Assembly: GCA_022316685.1 (NCBI GenBank)
Contig: JAKJHU010000053.1
Location: 2,349,636-2,413,635 of the forward strand
Reading direction: 5' to 3'
Length of the DNA: 64,000 nucleotides
Source: Progne subis subis
Lineage: Eukaryota > Chordata > Aves > Passeriformes > Hirundinidae
Under the pieces are notes generated by a model. That model was given only the letters and a program-made list of their open reading frames with translations, did no database searches and had not been told where the DNA came from. The position numbers and the translations under genes are program-made. Shown one piece after another: positions 25,468 through 38,300 of this stretch. How positions within the stretch are numbered: position 1 is the first letter of the stretch; each line of letters begins with the position of its first letter.

Positions 25468-28288
25468 CTGACCAGGGCAAATGGAAAGGGTTAGGTAAAG
25501 GGTGGGGAGGGCACGGGTCAGAGGTTAAAGATAAAAATGCACATCGTTAGTCACCTTGCTAAAATACTGATCGCTCTTAAGAAGCAAACCGCAGCGCTCT
25601 TTGAAAAGCATCCGTCTTTCTAGCCGTTGATCTGATTTTAAATTAAAAGTAATTCATCTAAGACTTCCCTATTCAAAAAAGAAAAAAAAATGTGCTCACC
25701 TTTGAGAGAATTTGTATTTAATTCCGTTGATCTTTTTGCTAAAACTGTTCTGACAAGGGTTTTCAGTCCTCTTGCAGAGCTAATTTCACTGCGCAAATAA
25801 TAATGTACTTAAAAGAAATATATAAAAAAAGGTATGGCCTTAGAGGGAATGAGCAACATTCTCACTACAGACACCTGGGATTTTTGTCTTTAACAGCGTA
25901 AGTGCGAAGTTTAACATTTTTAAGGACAGAAACTTTATGGTAGAAAAAAACAGTTGCGTTCATTTTTTCCGCCCTCCCCCAAACTTGACAGACAGTAGCT
26001 GAAAATAGTTTCCATTTTTAAATTGTAACAGCACACTGTAACATGGAAAACATTTTTAAATGCAGAGTGTGCAATTGCAGTTGAAATGCTTAATGATTTC
26101 ATTCAATGAAACAGTCCTTCATGCAGCCGTTTGCTAATAATGCAAATGAAAAAGCAAACATCTTCCATGGAAAACACACAGGACTTCTTGTCTTTCAATG
26201 CAAAAAAAGGAACTCAGAAATCAACCAGGTGGGTTAGAACTTCTGCCTTATGTCTTCTCTAGCAGTGTTATGAAACAACCCACTTAAAATCCTATCTCCA
26301 CCTGTATGGTGCATGCAGTAAAACTCCCCATTGACTTCCCAGATCTGAGACCTGAACACCATTTAAAACATTTTACTACGAGTATGAAATCAGCAATATA
26401 ATATAAGCATAAACTATGGCCTCAACAGAATCCTTGGCTGAAGTTAAACAAGGACCCCCTTTACCACTGAACTACTTAAAGCACCTCTGAGACAACCAGA
26501 GGCAGAACTGTCTCAAGCTCCTGTAATTCAAGAACCGTTCATGTCCTGTGCTGAGAGTTAAGTCCTGAGAAATTGTCCCTTGATTTGCTGCCAAAGATTC
26601 TTTGTTTTCCATCTATCAACAAGGATTTCCATGAGCACAGGTAGTTCCCTGCTCCCTGATGCTTTGCAATTCATCGTTCAGTGCCTTTTGATGATGCACA
26701 CTCTTGACTGATCCATTTTCCATGACTGTTATATTTATCAGGCCTCTCTCCTGTGCCGATTCTTTGGTAGCTCACAATAATGTGGCCATAATACTGTTAT
26801 GTTCCCAAAGAGGAGTATTAGTAGTGATTAAGCTGCATGTTGTTACAGCTTGTTGGGAACTCCTAAATAGACTCAAGGTCCCCTTTCTTTTGTTATATAT
26901 GGTTGAAAGAACCCAACGGGCCAAAAAGACTCTGGGGCAGAAGTGACAGACCCAAATCCAATGACATACACCCAGATTTCATGGGGAACAACCAGCCAGT
27001 AGCTCTGTGCTCACTGTTAACCCTTAGAGAGTTGCTGTTGAAAGGAATTGGAGCAATATAAAATCACGTTGGGAACAGTGTAAGGATTATCATGTATTAA
27101 TATCATAATGTTTACTTATAACCATGACTTAAGACTTTCATGTTTGCAGACCACTAGGCAGAAATGACTTATTTTATGCATTGATTTAACTTCTATTGAA
27201 ATTCTGAAAGAAAACCAAAAACCACCAAAGGGTTTTCCAGATGTCACAGACTAGTCAAATACAGACCAAGCTGCCAAATTCTGAGACCTTCCAATAGATT
27301 ATTAAAAGTCTATAAAACCTTCAGAGAGTACACCGGTCTCTGCAAAGGAGAGACCCTCTGAAAGGATAATGTGATTCATGGGAAGTCACAGGAAGACTCA
27401 CCTGCTCCATCTCAGCATGATTTAGCCCTGGCACAGCTCGACATGAACACAGCCAGACTTTCTGGACCTCAGCTGGCTTGTGCGCAGCCAAGTTCCATAT
27501 TTCTGCTTTTGTGCTTCCCTGCTTTTGCACAGATGGAGACGGCTCTGTTTGTCATGGCTACTCCCAGGAGTGCACTGACTCCTTGGAGTGTGAAAGTGGA
27601 ACTGCAAAGACCCGGGCACAAGTCACATTTTGGGAGATCTGGGGGTGGGGATGGCATTTCGAAGCAGACATTCCTAAAGACAACCCCAGGGTTAGTGATC
27701 ATCACTGCCCTCATGCTAGAGCAGATCAACAGCCTGGCTGCCACAGACCCAAATGCACCCCATGAGGGGATGTTCCAGACCCAAGAGGAGCCCGGATCAG
27801 CCAGGGATTAACAAATGGAGACAGGCTCCTGCGAGGTGCTGCAGAGCAGAAATTGAGGTCTCCTCAGTCCCTCCCCACAGGGACCCAGCTTTCAGGAACT
27901 GTGTGCAGCTAAATCTGCTCTTTCTCACATGCAATCGTGATAGCACACAAAAGTCATCTTTTGGGGGTCCCACAGGCTGGGTATGTCTGTGGACTGATTG
28001 CAAAAAGTGAATCCAGTAGAGATGTAGAATGAAGACGACAAGATGTTATCTACAGTAACTAAATTTAAAACAAACAGGTTTCTTGTAGAACATATAATCC
28101 AAGTTTCTGCTGTAAGGAAAAGCATTAGCAACAGTGCAAGAAAAATCAAGAAGTCCCTCTTCAGAAGCAGTTATAGCTTTAATAATAAAAATCAGGTGGA
28201 TGACTGAGCTGGTATATAACTTTGAAGTCACATTTTGAGATTGTGACAAAGATCCCATTCAGAAAATCCTTAATGATTTATGAGCCCT

Positions 28289-28296
28289 TGACGTCA
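28289..28296. promoter_or_regulatory. Consensus cAMP-response element
   Basis: TGACGTCA, the full palindromic CREB/ATF site, about 390 bases from the AP-1 palindrome. A single 8-base match can arise by chance in 64 kb (about one expected for equal base use), though its CpG makes it rarer in CpG-depleted DNA. Confidence 0.3.
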
Positions 28297-28685
28297 CACA
28301 TGAGAAAACCTAGAAAATTTGGATTCTATAAATGGTACAAATATTCAGAGAGATCTCCCTGCACAAAGTATAGCGTTAACCTCATTATAACCATAAATAT
28401 TGTGCTTCTTTTCTCTTTGCAAAGAAAAACAAGGGCAGAAAATAAACTGTATAAATTTTCAGATGTACAATTAGTGACCATAAAAATCCTAATTGCTACG
28501 CAGAAACAGCAGTAGGACCAATAAATGCCTTCTAAGAATTGTTGGGCGAAGACAAACTTGTGCATTTCAAATGTTTTATTAGCAGATAAATACTTGCTTG
28601 CTGTTGATCGTACCCCTATTTATTTACACAGGGTTTCAACAATTTACATTATCAGCAGTCTAGACTGGAGGAGAAAAATGAAAGT

Positions 28686-28703
28686 ACTGACTCATGAGTC
28701 AGT
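28686..28703. promoter_or_regulatory. Perfect 18-bp palindrome with two AP-1 sites
   Basis: actgactcatgagtcagt is its own reverse complement and contains TGACTCA next to its mirror TGAGTCA. TGACTCA is the established AP-1 (Fos/Jun) element. Function is inferred from the motif only. Confidence 0.5.
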
Positions 28704-31099
28704 TACTCAGGCTGCCACTTGCAATTTGCTACCATTTATTTGTAAATAAATTAAAGTGCATTGAAAAGGGTATCAATAAATGAAAATATCAGACCCAGGG
28801 CAGCCAGGTAAAAATTATTCCTTAGGCTGCACTTCTAAACACAGCAAACAGTTGCCTACGCAGTATCAAAGGCTACGCTGACAGCAGCAAATCTCTCTCT
28901 CCTGCCTACGTGACTCTAAATACATTAGTGTTGCACTAGAGCTTGAGCAAAGTAAGAGGAGCTGTTTATTTTGACTCTTCAACTAATGCATCAAAAGGCC
29001 CCTTCTAAGTCAATATGACCTGAGAGCTCACTGAGGATGCAAATCATCACAGTGCAAAGGGCCAAAACAGGGGTGCTGCTCACTAATACCCCAGCTTACA
29101 CCCGAGCCTGAGGCTCTTGGAAACACTGCCAAGACTCCAAGGGTCACTTGGTGCTCCACAAGAAGTGTGAGTCACCTCTGCATGCTAATTTTGCTATTAT
29201 AGGATGTAGCTGATAGTCAAGAGTTCTTAAAGAGCCCTTCAGATTAAGAGGGGTCAAGTTCTGTGAGATTTGGGCACCTCAATCCTAACAGTCATGGAGA
29301 ACTTCAAATCCCCTGCACTTCAAAGTCCTGTGGGTTCCTAAGGTCGGGTCTGTGAGTGAGCTGTGTCTGGAAGCGCGGCGTTCCCCTGCCAGCGACAGAA
29401 CGCAGCAGAGGCTTCCCTCAGCTGCACAGGAAGAGGCTCTCAGGGATTTCTCTCATCCCACAGTCTGGATGCTGAACTCAGCTGCCCCACTACTGTTCTA
29501 TCCAAGAGCAGTCCATCAGTCCTGCTGGCAAGAGACGTTTCCGTGAGCATCAAGAAGCTCATTCACAGAGCTGCTCAGCAGCTGTAGGAGCAAACACGAA
29601 GGCCTGTGAGTGTGCATGGAAACAGCAGCTTTGTGCTTCTCCAGGGAAGAAAACCAGCCAAATAAAAGCAAAAATGGGGCTTAAACAATCTATGGAACCG
29701 AAGCATAACACATGCTAATGACATTCTCAGCCTCAAGTGCCACGAGAGATGAGCAGCGTAACATGACTGTTGCCCCCCATGCGACATCAGAAAGCATGCA
29801 GAGAAAACTGAGCCATACACACCTAGTGAGGTACCAGAGTCTGGGGGTTAGAGCTGCTGGGACATCACCCACTAAGACTAGAACAGGACAGACAAAGCAG
29901 GAGAGCAGCCTCAAGAAGAATCAGCTACAAGAGAGAGGAAAGAGAGACAGAGTTAGTTAATAAGGTATTACAGCCTCTTCTATACACAGTCAGCTCTGAG
30001 GTTCTTCTCACTGTGTTGGACAAATTATTTATTACACCGTTTTCCTCCTAACTTGTAGTAAAAGAAATAATATCCAGAGAAGCCAGTCCTGAGACTCCTA
30101 AGGGAAAAAAACCCCACCCTGATTTATCTAATTTGTTACCAGTGATCAATACTTGCATGGTCCTGTTGAGATTTACTGTTAATGGGCTAAATCAGGGAAA
30201 ACTCTAGATTAGAAGGAGGATGATGGAATATTGCAAAGCTGGATACTGCAGCCAGGCAATTTAAAACACAGAAACCTAACAGGATGCTCTCAGAAATGAG
30301 AGCTGTTATTTAGGCACACAACTTTAAGCCCCTGTCGGATGTACCAGCCCAAATGATCTTGAGCCATTTCACAGATCCCTGTTAGAGAAGGGACATTCAT
30401 TTCTAAACGATGCACACAGCACTACAGCTTGTTCTCCCTGTTTGCACCTATCTGATCCCGTATGAAACCAAAGCAAAAGAAGCTTTTGGGATATCCGGTT
30501 ATCTGTGTAGCTCAGAAAATCCCTGATTTATTTTGTCATCAAACATTTATCACTGAAACTTCTCTGGGTCAGCAGCTGCCAACCGAGTCCCTGTTTTTGC
30601 TGGAGAATGTACAGAACAGAACCCATCTGGCAAAGGCACGGTTCTGTGAGGCAGCACTGCCAGTCTTAAGCTACTACCACATCAAAAATGCTGCAAGCAC
30701 ATGGCACAAAATGCAGAGCCAGTACAAACTCACACTGCTGGTTCAAATGTTTTTAAACATTTTCAGAAAGGAATGTTGCCCTGGCAGATTTTTTGCTTGA
30801 CCAGGTACTGTCTGCCTTCCTGAAGCCAGCATAAACACAATTTCATGTGTTCCAGCCAAATTACCAGAAATACGATCCTTTCTTTGCATGGATCCAACCT
30901 CAAAGGGCACAGAACCATCATGCCAGAAATCTCATTTTTTCTTAAACTAACAGAAATAAACTCTATGCTCAAAACTCATATAGCTGTAACAAAACTGTGC
31001 ATAGATATGCTCAAAGATGAAAGTCAAGAGGCAGAGTGAGAGAAAGACTAAGTCTCGAGTAAATCAAACATAATTGAGTTTCCAGAGATAAAAGAGTAG

Positions 31100-31226
31100 A
31101 CATATATATATTAAGACATATTTATATGTAGACTTAAGACATATATATAAAAATATAAATACATATATATATACACATATGTATTTAAAATATATATATA
31201 TATTTAAAAATATATATAAATACATG
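31100..31226. repeat. TA-rich low-complexity region
   Basis: Mostly imperfect TATA runs with interspersed taaa and taca. The segment agacatatatata near 31098 recurs at about 31138, suggesting local slippage. Confidence 0.85.
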
Positions 31227-31702
31227 TAATGCACTCCAAATAAACTGCTTCTCAGACCCTATGCTGAAATCTTTCTTGAGCCTGGGTCCTCTTGCTGCTG
31301 TGGCTGACTGAGTTCTAATTTGACCCTTACGTGACAACCTCCACCAATGAATAGCAATGAGGAATTCACAAAGAAAGCTATTTCAATATAGTTCTCTGGT
31401 AGGCACAGACAGACACATTGTGCTGGTGTCAAAAGAAACAACAAAAACGCTGGTCAGAGTTTTTGTGTTCCTTTGGACAGAGGCAGTCTGTGAAACAAGT
31501 TTTAAACTCGGGAATGAACGAGGACAGAGGAAATGGTAACAGGAACTTCCTTGAGAAGGAACTTTGCATCTTAAGGACATTGCAATGAATGTTGCAGTTC
31601 ACCACTTCCATTACTGCAGAAAAAGATGTCACCGTGCAATATTTGAAATTTTACATCAGTAAGAAATTTCATCTGATCATCCAGCAGGAAGAATTCTGTA
31701 TA

Positions 31703-31722
31703 AATCAATCAATCAATCAATC
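31703..31722. repeat. AATC tetranucleotide repeat, five copies
   Basis: Five perfect aatc units in a row, preceded by a single extra a. Confidence 0.95.
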
Positions 31723-32411
31723 CTGCAAATAAATTTGTAGAATACCATAATATGAACTGGATTAAGCAACATCAACAAAAGCATCCAAACACGTGCTTGT
31801 AAAGGCAATACAGTTCCAACACAACTTGCTACAGAACTGGCTCTGGTCAATAGCACCACAGCATCTCCAATCTTACCAAAAATGGTTCCCAGTCCATAAA
31901 AGAAATAATTTCATTAGTTTTTTAGTTAAAAGCACTGAAATTGTACTGTAATACCTCAGAAAAGACACAGTTCTCAGCAAAAAAATACAGAATTTTCTTA
32001 TATCCAACTCACTATCTATGTATTAATCACTGCACGTTTAAATGACAGCAGTCTTCCTTCTAGAGCTTCCCTTTGATAAAGATTCCTCCCTTCAGCACTT
32101 TGCTAGAGTTTTTCAGGTTTTCCTGCCAAAATTTCATGCAGTGTTTTCAGGGCTTGCTGACACAGTGTGTCTACATAGCTTTAATTAATCTGGAGCTCTT
32201 TTTCCCCAGTAAGGTAAATTTCAACTGCTATACTCTTCTTCCAAATGGAAATGAAAATAAATTATGGAAATACAGAACATTTTTCTCACAAGTGCATATA
32301 TATAATAGCATAAATAATTCAGTTTAATGCTCTAAATTTCAAATGGAAATATTTTTAAAAGGGCAATTTCTAAATTAAATGCTTTAGCCTATGGTTACTT
32401 TTACCCAATGT

Positions 32412-32434
32412 AAAAAAAAAAAAAAAAAAAAAAA
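32412..32434. repeat. Poly-A tract
   Basis: Twenty-three consecutive A. No retroelement body was recognised next to it. Confidence 0.95.
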
Positions 32435-35348
32435 TCAATTTCTTCCTAAAATTTCTAATTTATAGACCAAAACAGCAAAGAGCACCTTTCTGAAGCAGAG
32501 CTCTTGCTCTCTGGGACCTAAGGACTTGTCTACACTGAATAAGATGAACTCCTCCATCATGGCACTCATTATGCCACACTTCCTTCAGAGATCAGTGTTT
32601 GTGTTAATTAAGCATAAAACAGCACAGCAAAATGGCAGCATATTACTTCACACCTACTAAGCGTCCACACTAAGGTTTAATGGGGTATGTGATAGTCTAT
32701 AAATTCACACTGTGCGCTGTAAATTCTCTGTGCAAACAAAACACCCAAATAGTTCCAAACGAGTGTCTAGGTGGAACAGTTTTTGTAAAAATCTTGTAAA
32801 TCCCAAAAGATTAGACAAGGCAAAGATGGTTTCTCATGGAAAATAATCAGAATATTTTGATTATTTCAGCGATTCTATTTGTTTAACACTATACCTTATA
32901 ACAACCAGGCCCATGTTTACATATTGCCAAACCTTTTTTAGATTTCCTGTTACAGTTTTTGTTTTTCTAGAGAAATAAAATGAAATTTGAAAGTCAAAGC
33001 TAGAATGAACAAGATCATAATTTGCAATCTCTCTTGGAATATGAATAGTCAATTTGCTGCATCTCAAGCCTGTGACACCTTTTCTTCTGCCCTGGAACTT
33101 GCCAGACATGATTGCTCCCAGCTTGATTAGTTCATAGGCCGATCACTTTACCACCCCAGAACACATGTCCTTGCATACTAAAGCTGCTGCGTGCCATCGA
33201 TTTTTCAGAGGTCTCCCCCACTGAAATCAATAAGGAGCTCTGCTTAAAAACGGATTGCACTTTGTGGTCCCTTTCTGAGCTGTGGATACCCAGGCTTCCA
33301 AGCGCTGTCACAGCTGCCTTGAGCAGCAGCTCTGCGTCCCCCACTTCCTGCGCCCCCAATGCGCTCCTAACCCACATCAGCAGACCCTTCAGCCACTGAT
33401 CGCTCCGAGCAGAAACACAACACACAATCCCACCGCAACCACTGCGCTGGAGTCACGCTTCCCAAGCAGCAAAGGAAAACCCCTCCAACAGCCTCTGGGA
33501 CTGTTAAACAGCATCGAGCCTCCAATTAACCACAGAGGCTGTAACATTCTCAACAGAAATGACTTCCTTACTGTCGAGGCTCCCCTGCAAGCAGAGCCAC
33601 CCAAAATCAATACATCTGCTCCCAGAACAGGGCTACTTCAACGGGGAAAAGATAAAGATTAAAAGCAGCACAGTTCATAACTCCAGTCTGTCCTTCTTTC
33701 CCAGGGATTTTAAAGCTTGGCTTCATTAATACAGAATCCAATCTGGCTGCAAATAAGCCAAACACACAAACACACCGTTACAGCCTCATGCACTTACTTC
33801 CACAGAACACATACAAGATTTCACTGAACAGTACACAAGAATCCTCATTTGTCTCGTCTCTTCGTGTTTAGAGTTTTGGCAAAAGGGCTTCCATTTTAAG
33901 AGAAAGGCTGTTGCTAGGAATGTGACAAACTGGCTCTGTGTGGAGAACCAGAGCTGAGAACAGAGCTGTATTTCCAAGCATTAAATCTCTACAAAACACA
34001 GCAACGAGTCAGCGGGCAGGCGGCAGCTCCCAAAGCCAGGCCAGTTTGTCACGGGTGAAACAGAGTAACTGAAACATTACAGCAAGGTCAGAAAATCCTG
34101 CAGAAGCTCATAATAACTCTTTCATAAAAGATACTATTGTGCTATCATCAAGCAGATAAATGACAAAATGGCAAACAACAAAGCTGAGGTCAGCTCTGCA
34201 GTCAGGCAGCCCAACAGCTCCGTTCCAAACGCCCCTGGAGGCACCAGGCAGAGTGTTTAGGCAGCACATGCAAACTCAGAGCCGTCAGGTAGGAAATTGT
34301 CCTTTCAGGACACGTTTTGAAAGGAAAAAATCCAACTGTGATCCTACAGAATAGTGAGTGTTTAAGCTCAGCAACAGATGTGTCAAATGACTTATCCCAA
34401 GCATGAGGAGTTAATTGATGCTATAAATAGCACTCTGCAGACCAAAAAAAAAAAAAATCCACTTAATTCTAGTATCCAAAGAACACAGTCTAGCTCTGCT
34501 TATCAGTAAAACTGTTTTCCTTTAAAGAAGTGGGCTTGGATGTTTTACATGTAGATTAACACAGAGAGATAATTTGATTTCAGGCTATTGAGAGATTTCC
34601 TTCCTTTTATATTGCAGAAGAACAGGGCTGCATGCAGCTAAATGAGATCCATAGATTACAGTAGAAGAAAGGCCAATAAAACTGCACAGCTACATTCCTG
34701 GGTAATAACAAATGCTTTTTAATTCTCGGGCTCCAGTCTCAGGATTTATGAGGGCATTTCCAATTACTATTTTTAAGATTAATGCAAAGAAGTGCATCAA
34801 ATAGAAACAGATTCTTTAACCCATCTGAATCAAATATTTAGTATCTCATATAGCATTTTATACCAATAAATAAACTGGCACTGCTAGGAAAAAAATTCAC
34901 AGGTCTGAAGTGTTCAGAGCAAGTCTCTTCCCTGTGGTTTTCACCTGCTTTCAGGAGAAAAACAAAACCAAAACCCTTCAGCTGTTTTCCAGAACATGGG
35001 TCTTGTTTACCTCTCACAGCCACATCTAGTGGATCGTGTGGCTGCTCCACCAGGGAACTGAAAACATCAATATAAACAGGAAAGAACATAATGTCAACGT
35101 TCATGTTTAATTCTTGAAGCTACTAAATCAAAATAATTTCATTAGCTGCTTTCCAACCAAGCTTACTGCATTAGTCTTCCATATTTCAACCTCTCTCATT
35201 AAAAACAATCAGATTTCCAACTTATGCTGCTTTAAACCAGCAACAGTATCAAAGAAGAGATTAAAGCAATACAAAGACAAAAGAAGCAAAATAAGGCCCA
35301 CTAGCTTTAATTCTCTCCAGTAACATCTGTGTCATTCTAAATCCAGGA

Positions 35349-35364
35349 TTTTTTTTTTTTTTTC
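35349..35364. repeat. Poly-T run
   Basis: About sixteen consecutive T. Confidence 0.9.
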
Positions 35365-38300
35365 ACCAAGCTACGTTTGGAAGCCTGAGGCACTTAAGTA
35401 AATCTACTCTGTTTAGACCAAAACTCTTGATCTGATTTCTGCAATGGCATGTGCAGAGCACACCCTTCACTGTTTCAGCATCTATGAATTTAAAATGCAA
35501 TCCAAGTTCATTTTACCCTTATAAGTTTAGGATGCAATCCAAGTTTGTGCTGATTAACACCACAGCTTTTTAGTATTACAAGGCAAACATGCATTTGAGA
35601 ACTAATAAATAATTTCTGAGCAAAATAAAAGTATTTAACTCATCTGCTGTCTTGAATAATCATTCAGTTCATGCATAAACATAAAGACAGGAAAAACAGA
35701 TACATTTTAATGAAAGTCTTGGAGAAAGTCATCATTCCATACGACGGATTTTAGCATGTAACATCTCTTAACAGAACAGTCTTTGTTACACACTGCAAAA
35801 AGGTGCTGCTGCAGAGGTGGTGCCTGGTTGAGGGGCAGAAGCACTGCCACAAGAATTGCCAGTTCAACTCCCCTGTTTCCAGGTGCCAGGTGTTGCTGAA
35901 TTTTCAAGGCAGGCATCCTTATCCCTGGGAAGCACCTCCTATTCTAGCAGCCAAGCAGCTTGGCTTCTGTGGGGTTAAACTGACAGCCGAAGAAGCCCTC
36001 AGAGAATTACACTGTGGATGTGCCTGGTTCCCATCCAGATGCCATAGTAACCTCATTGATTAACCAGACTCAAGCGTCCTTCACTCGTTCAGCTCTCCCC
36101 TCGCACGCAGCAGAAATGCGGCGCTGCGCTTACGCTGCCAGGTGTCACGGCCACACACTGAGCAGAACTGCAAGTATCCATTTTCAAGACTATTACAAGA
36201 GCTTTTTATTCACTGGTTTGTGTCTCTATCAGAATTTAAGCATTTGGGCTGCCAGCAAAGCACCGAGATGCGGTGCCCAGGCTGCTGTGCAGGGGATGAG
36301 AGGGGATGAGAGCTTGGCACAGATCACCACAGCCTTGGGCTGGCAACACACCAACACCATACCCAAGACCTCCAGGGATCCCCCTTCTCCACATCCCTCC
36401 TTCCCTGCATGGAAAACCTGCTCTCAATCTCACCTGCCCATAAACCTCCATTTCAACTGCTCAACTGCCACATTTAAATTACATCTTCTGTGCTGAGGCT
36501 GATCCTGACCTGAAAATCAGCAGGAATTGGGAAAAGAATGGATTTAGGGGGTCAGTACCAACTGTGTTTTGGAGAAGACATTTTCTCCTAGATAGCTATA
36601 GCTAGACTCTGATCTCAGCCCTTCCAAGCCTATCCTACATTTTTATCTTTGACTATATCTTAATGCTTTTTGTAGTTTATATCCCCCATCGAGAGTATTT
36701 CCTATTTCCAGGAACAAACTTATCACTAGTGCCTAATTACAGTTATTTGGAAGTGGAAATATTTCTTCCAAATCACTCAAGATCTGCTCCAAGAAACAAC
36801 TTTCTATTCAAACATCCCATTTTAATAACCATCCTGCTGATAACTGCTGAATGGGAAAAATAACAATTCTGCTTTAACTTTCTAACCACTTCAAATGTTT
36901 AAAGCAAATTCCCTCTATTATATTAAAACTAAAATCCTGCACTGTATAAATAGGAATACATTTCAGCTATAATAAACACTTCTAACTCATTTCATTAAAA
37001 CTATGAAAGGAACAGAGCTAAGTCCCAAACAATTCAGACAGTAAATACAACGTAAACTCTGCTGTGAATCTTTCCTACAAACAGCTTTGAAACTATTTCA
37101 ATAAAACTTTTTGGTTTGACATATACAAAAGAAAATCTGTTTAATCTAAAAACAATCAAATGAAAATGGAAAAAACTTTACAAAAATCAGTAACACGATA
37201 TTGTGTTATTGAGAGGATTATTTTCGAGGAATGCTTGGCTAAAACTATAATCCACCTACACCGAGAAAAATAAAGCAGTACACAGAAGGGAGCAATATTT
37301 CAGAAAAATAAACAAGAGTACTTCAATATTTAATCCTATTATTCACTTTCAAGTCCCCAGATTTAAAACAGAAACACCGAAGTATTGAGGTGAATTCAGA
37401 GCAGCTGAAAATGCTTATGGACATCCTCTAAGTGACCAGAGGATTGGCTTTTGAGTCCAGAAAGACTGAGATACAGCTGGCAGGGAGGGCATGGAGAGAG
37501 GAAAAGACATCCTGAGAGTCTGACTCCTCTTACTGCCTGCAGGAACAAGTCCCAGAGCTGAGAGACATCCCCTGCTCTATCAGGAGTAGGATGAAGCTAA
37601 TGAGTATTTCCATGGTAATAGGAGAAGGGAGAGATGGATCAGAGAAGGCACAAAAGAGAAAACTGTCACCTCTGTTTTCCTCAGCTGCACTTGCATTTTA
37701 CTCCTGCCACCGCCCCTGCTCAGGACACAGTGAACGATGGCAGAGGCTCCTGTCCTAGTTCCACTTTTAAGAGATATCACAGGGGTATTCCCTTCTTTCT
37801 GCTCCTCAACCATCCTACCACTATGTTAAACAAAATTTAGTTGGCCTTTAACAGCATGCAAACAAAGGAATCTGTGAGGTGTAAAGACAATTTAATAAAA
37901 GGACAGTGATTTAAGAACACACATAATGAAATAGTAACAAGACACTCAGGAGACTCAGCTGCAGAAACACAGTACCTTTTATAATCTTTCTTTCTTGTTT
38001 TAAGATGGAAATTCTCCCTTGGTTCAATAATAACTCTGTAAGAGAAACAAAGAAAATAACAAAGATTTTTATTCCATCTGGGGGAAGTAGGAAGAGGGGA
38101 TTATTTTTGAATAACTGATAACATTTACATAATACTGTGGAAGTCTTTTATTTGTATCGCTCTTTGGTTCCCCTTCCCGAGTCCTGCTGGTTTACAAAAA
38201 AACATTAGCTCTGCCATCTATTTCACCACCACCTGAAATCCCAAGAAAATCCCACAGAACTGGAGTATTGAAAGTAAACTCCATCAAAAGATCCTCCTGA

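Larger units (their letters stand above)
25468..35348 (-). other. Presumed ARVCF 5' intron, proximal part
   Basis: Non-coding sequence upstream of the ARVCF coding exon on the minus strand. The branch-point and pyrimidine tract of the exon lie at its left edge. An octamer-like ATGCAAAT lies near 26139. A consensus CRE (28289) and a perfect AP-1 palindrome (28686) make 28.2-28.75 kb a possible enhancer. Simple repeats are listed separately. No exon was recognised, including the expected 5' UTR exon, which cannot be found by homology. Confidence 0.6.

Noticed and set aside
27371..27811. 146-codon and overlapping 95-codon plus-strand frames
   Set aside because: Several frames are open at once in a locally GC-richer patch, and none resembles a known protein.
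36014..36496. 160-codon plus-strand frame
   Set aside because: No recognisable domain or splice context; length is compatible with chance.
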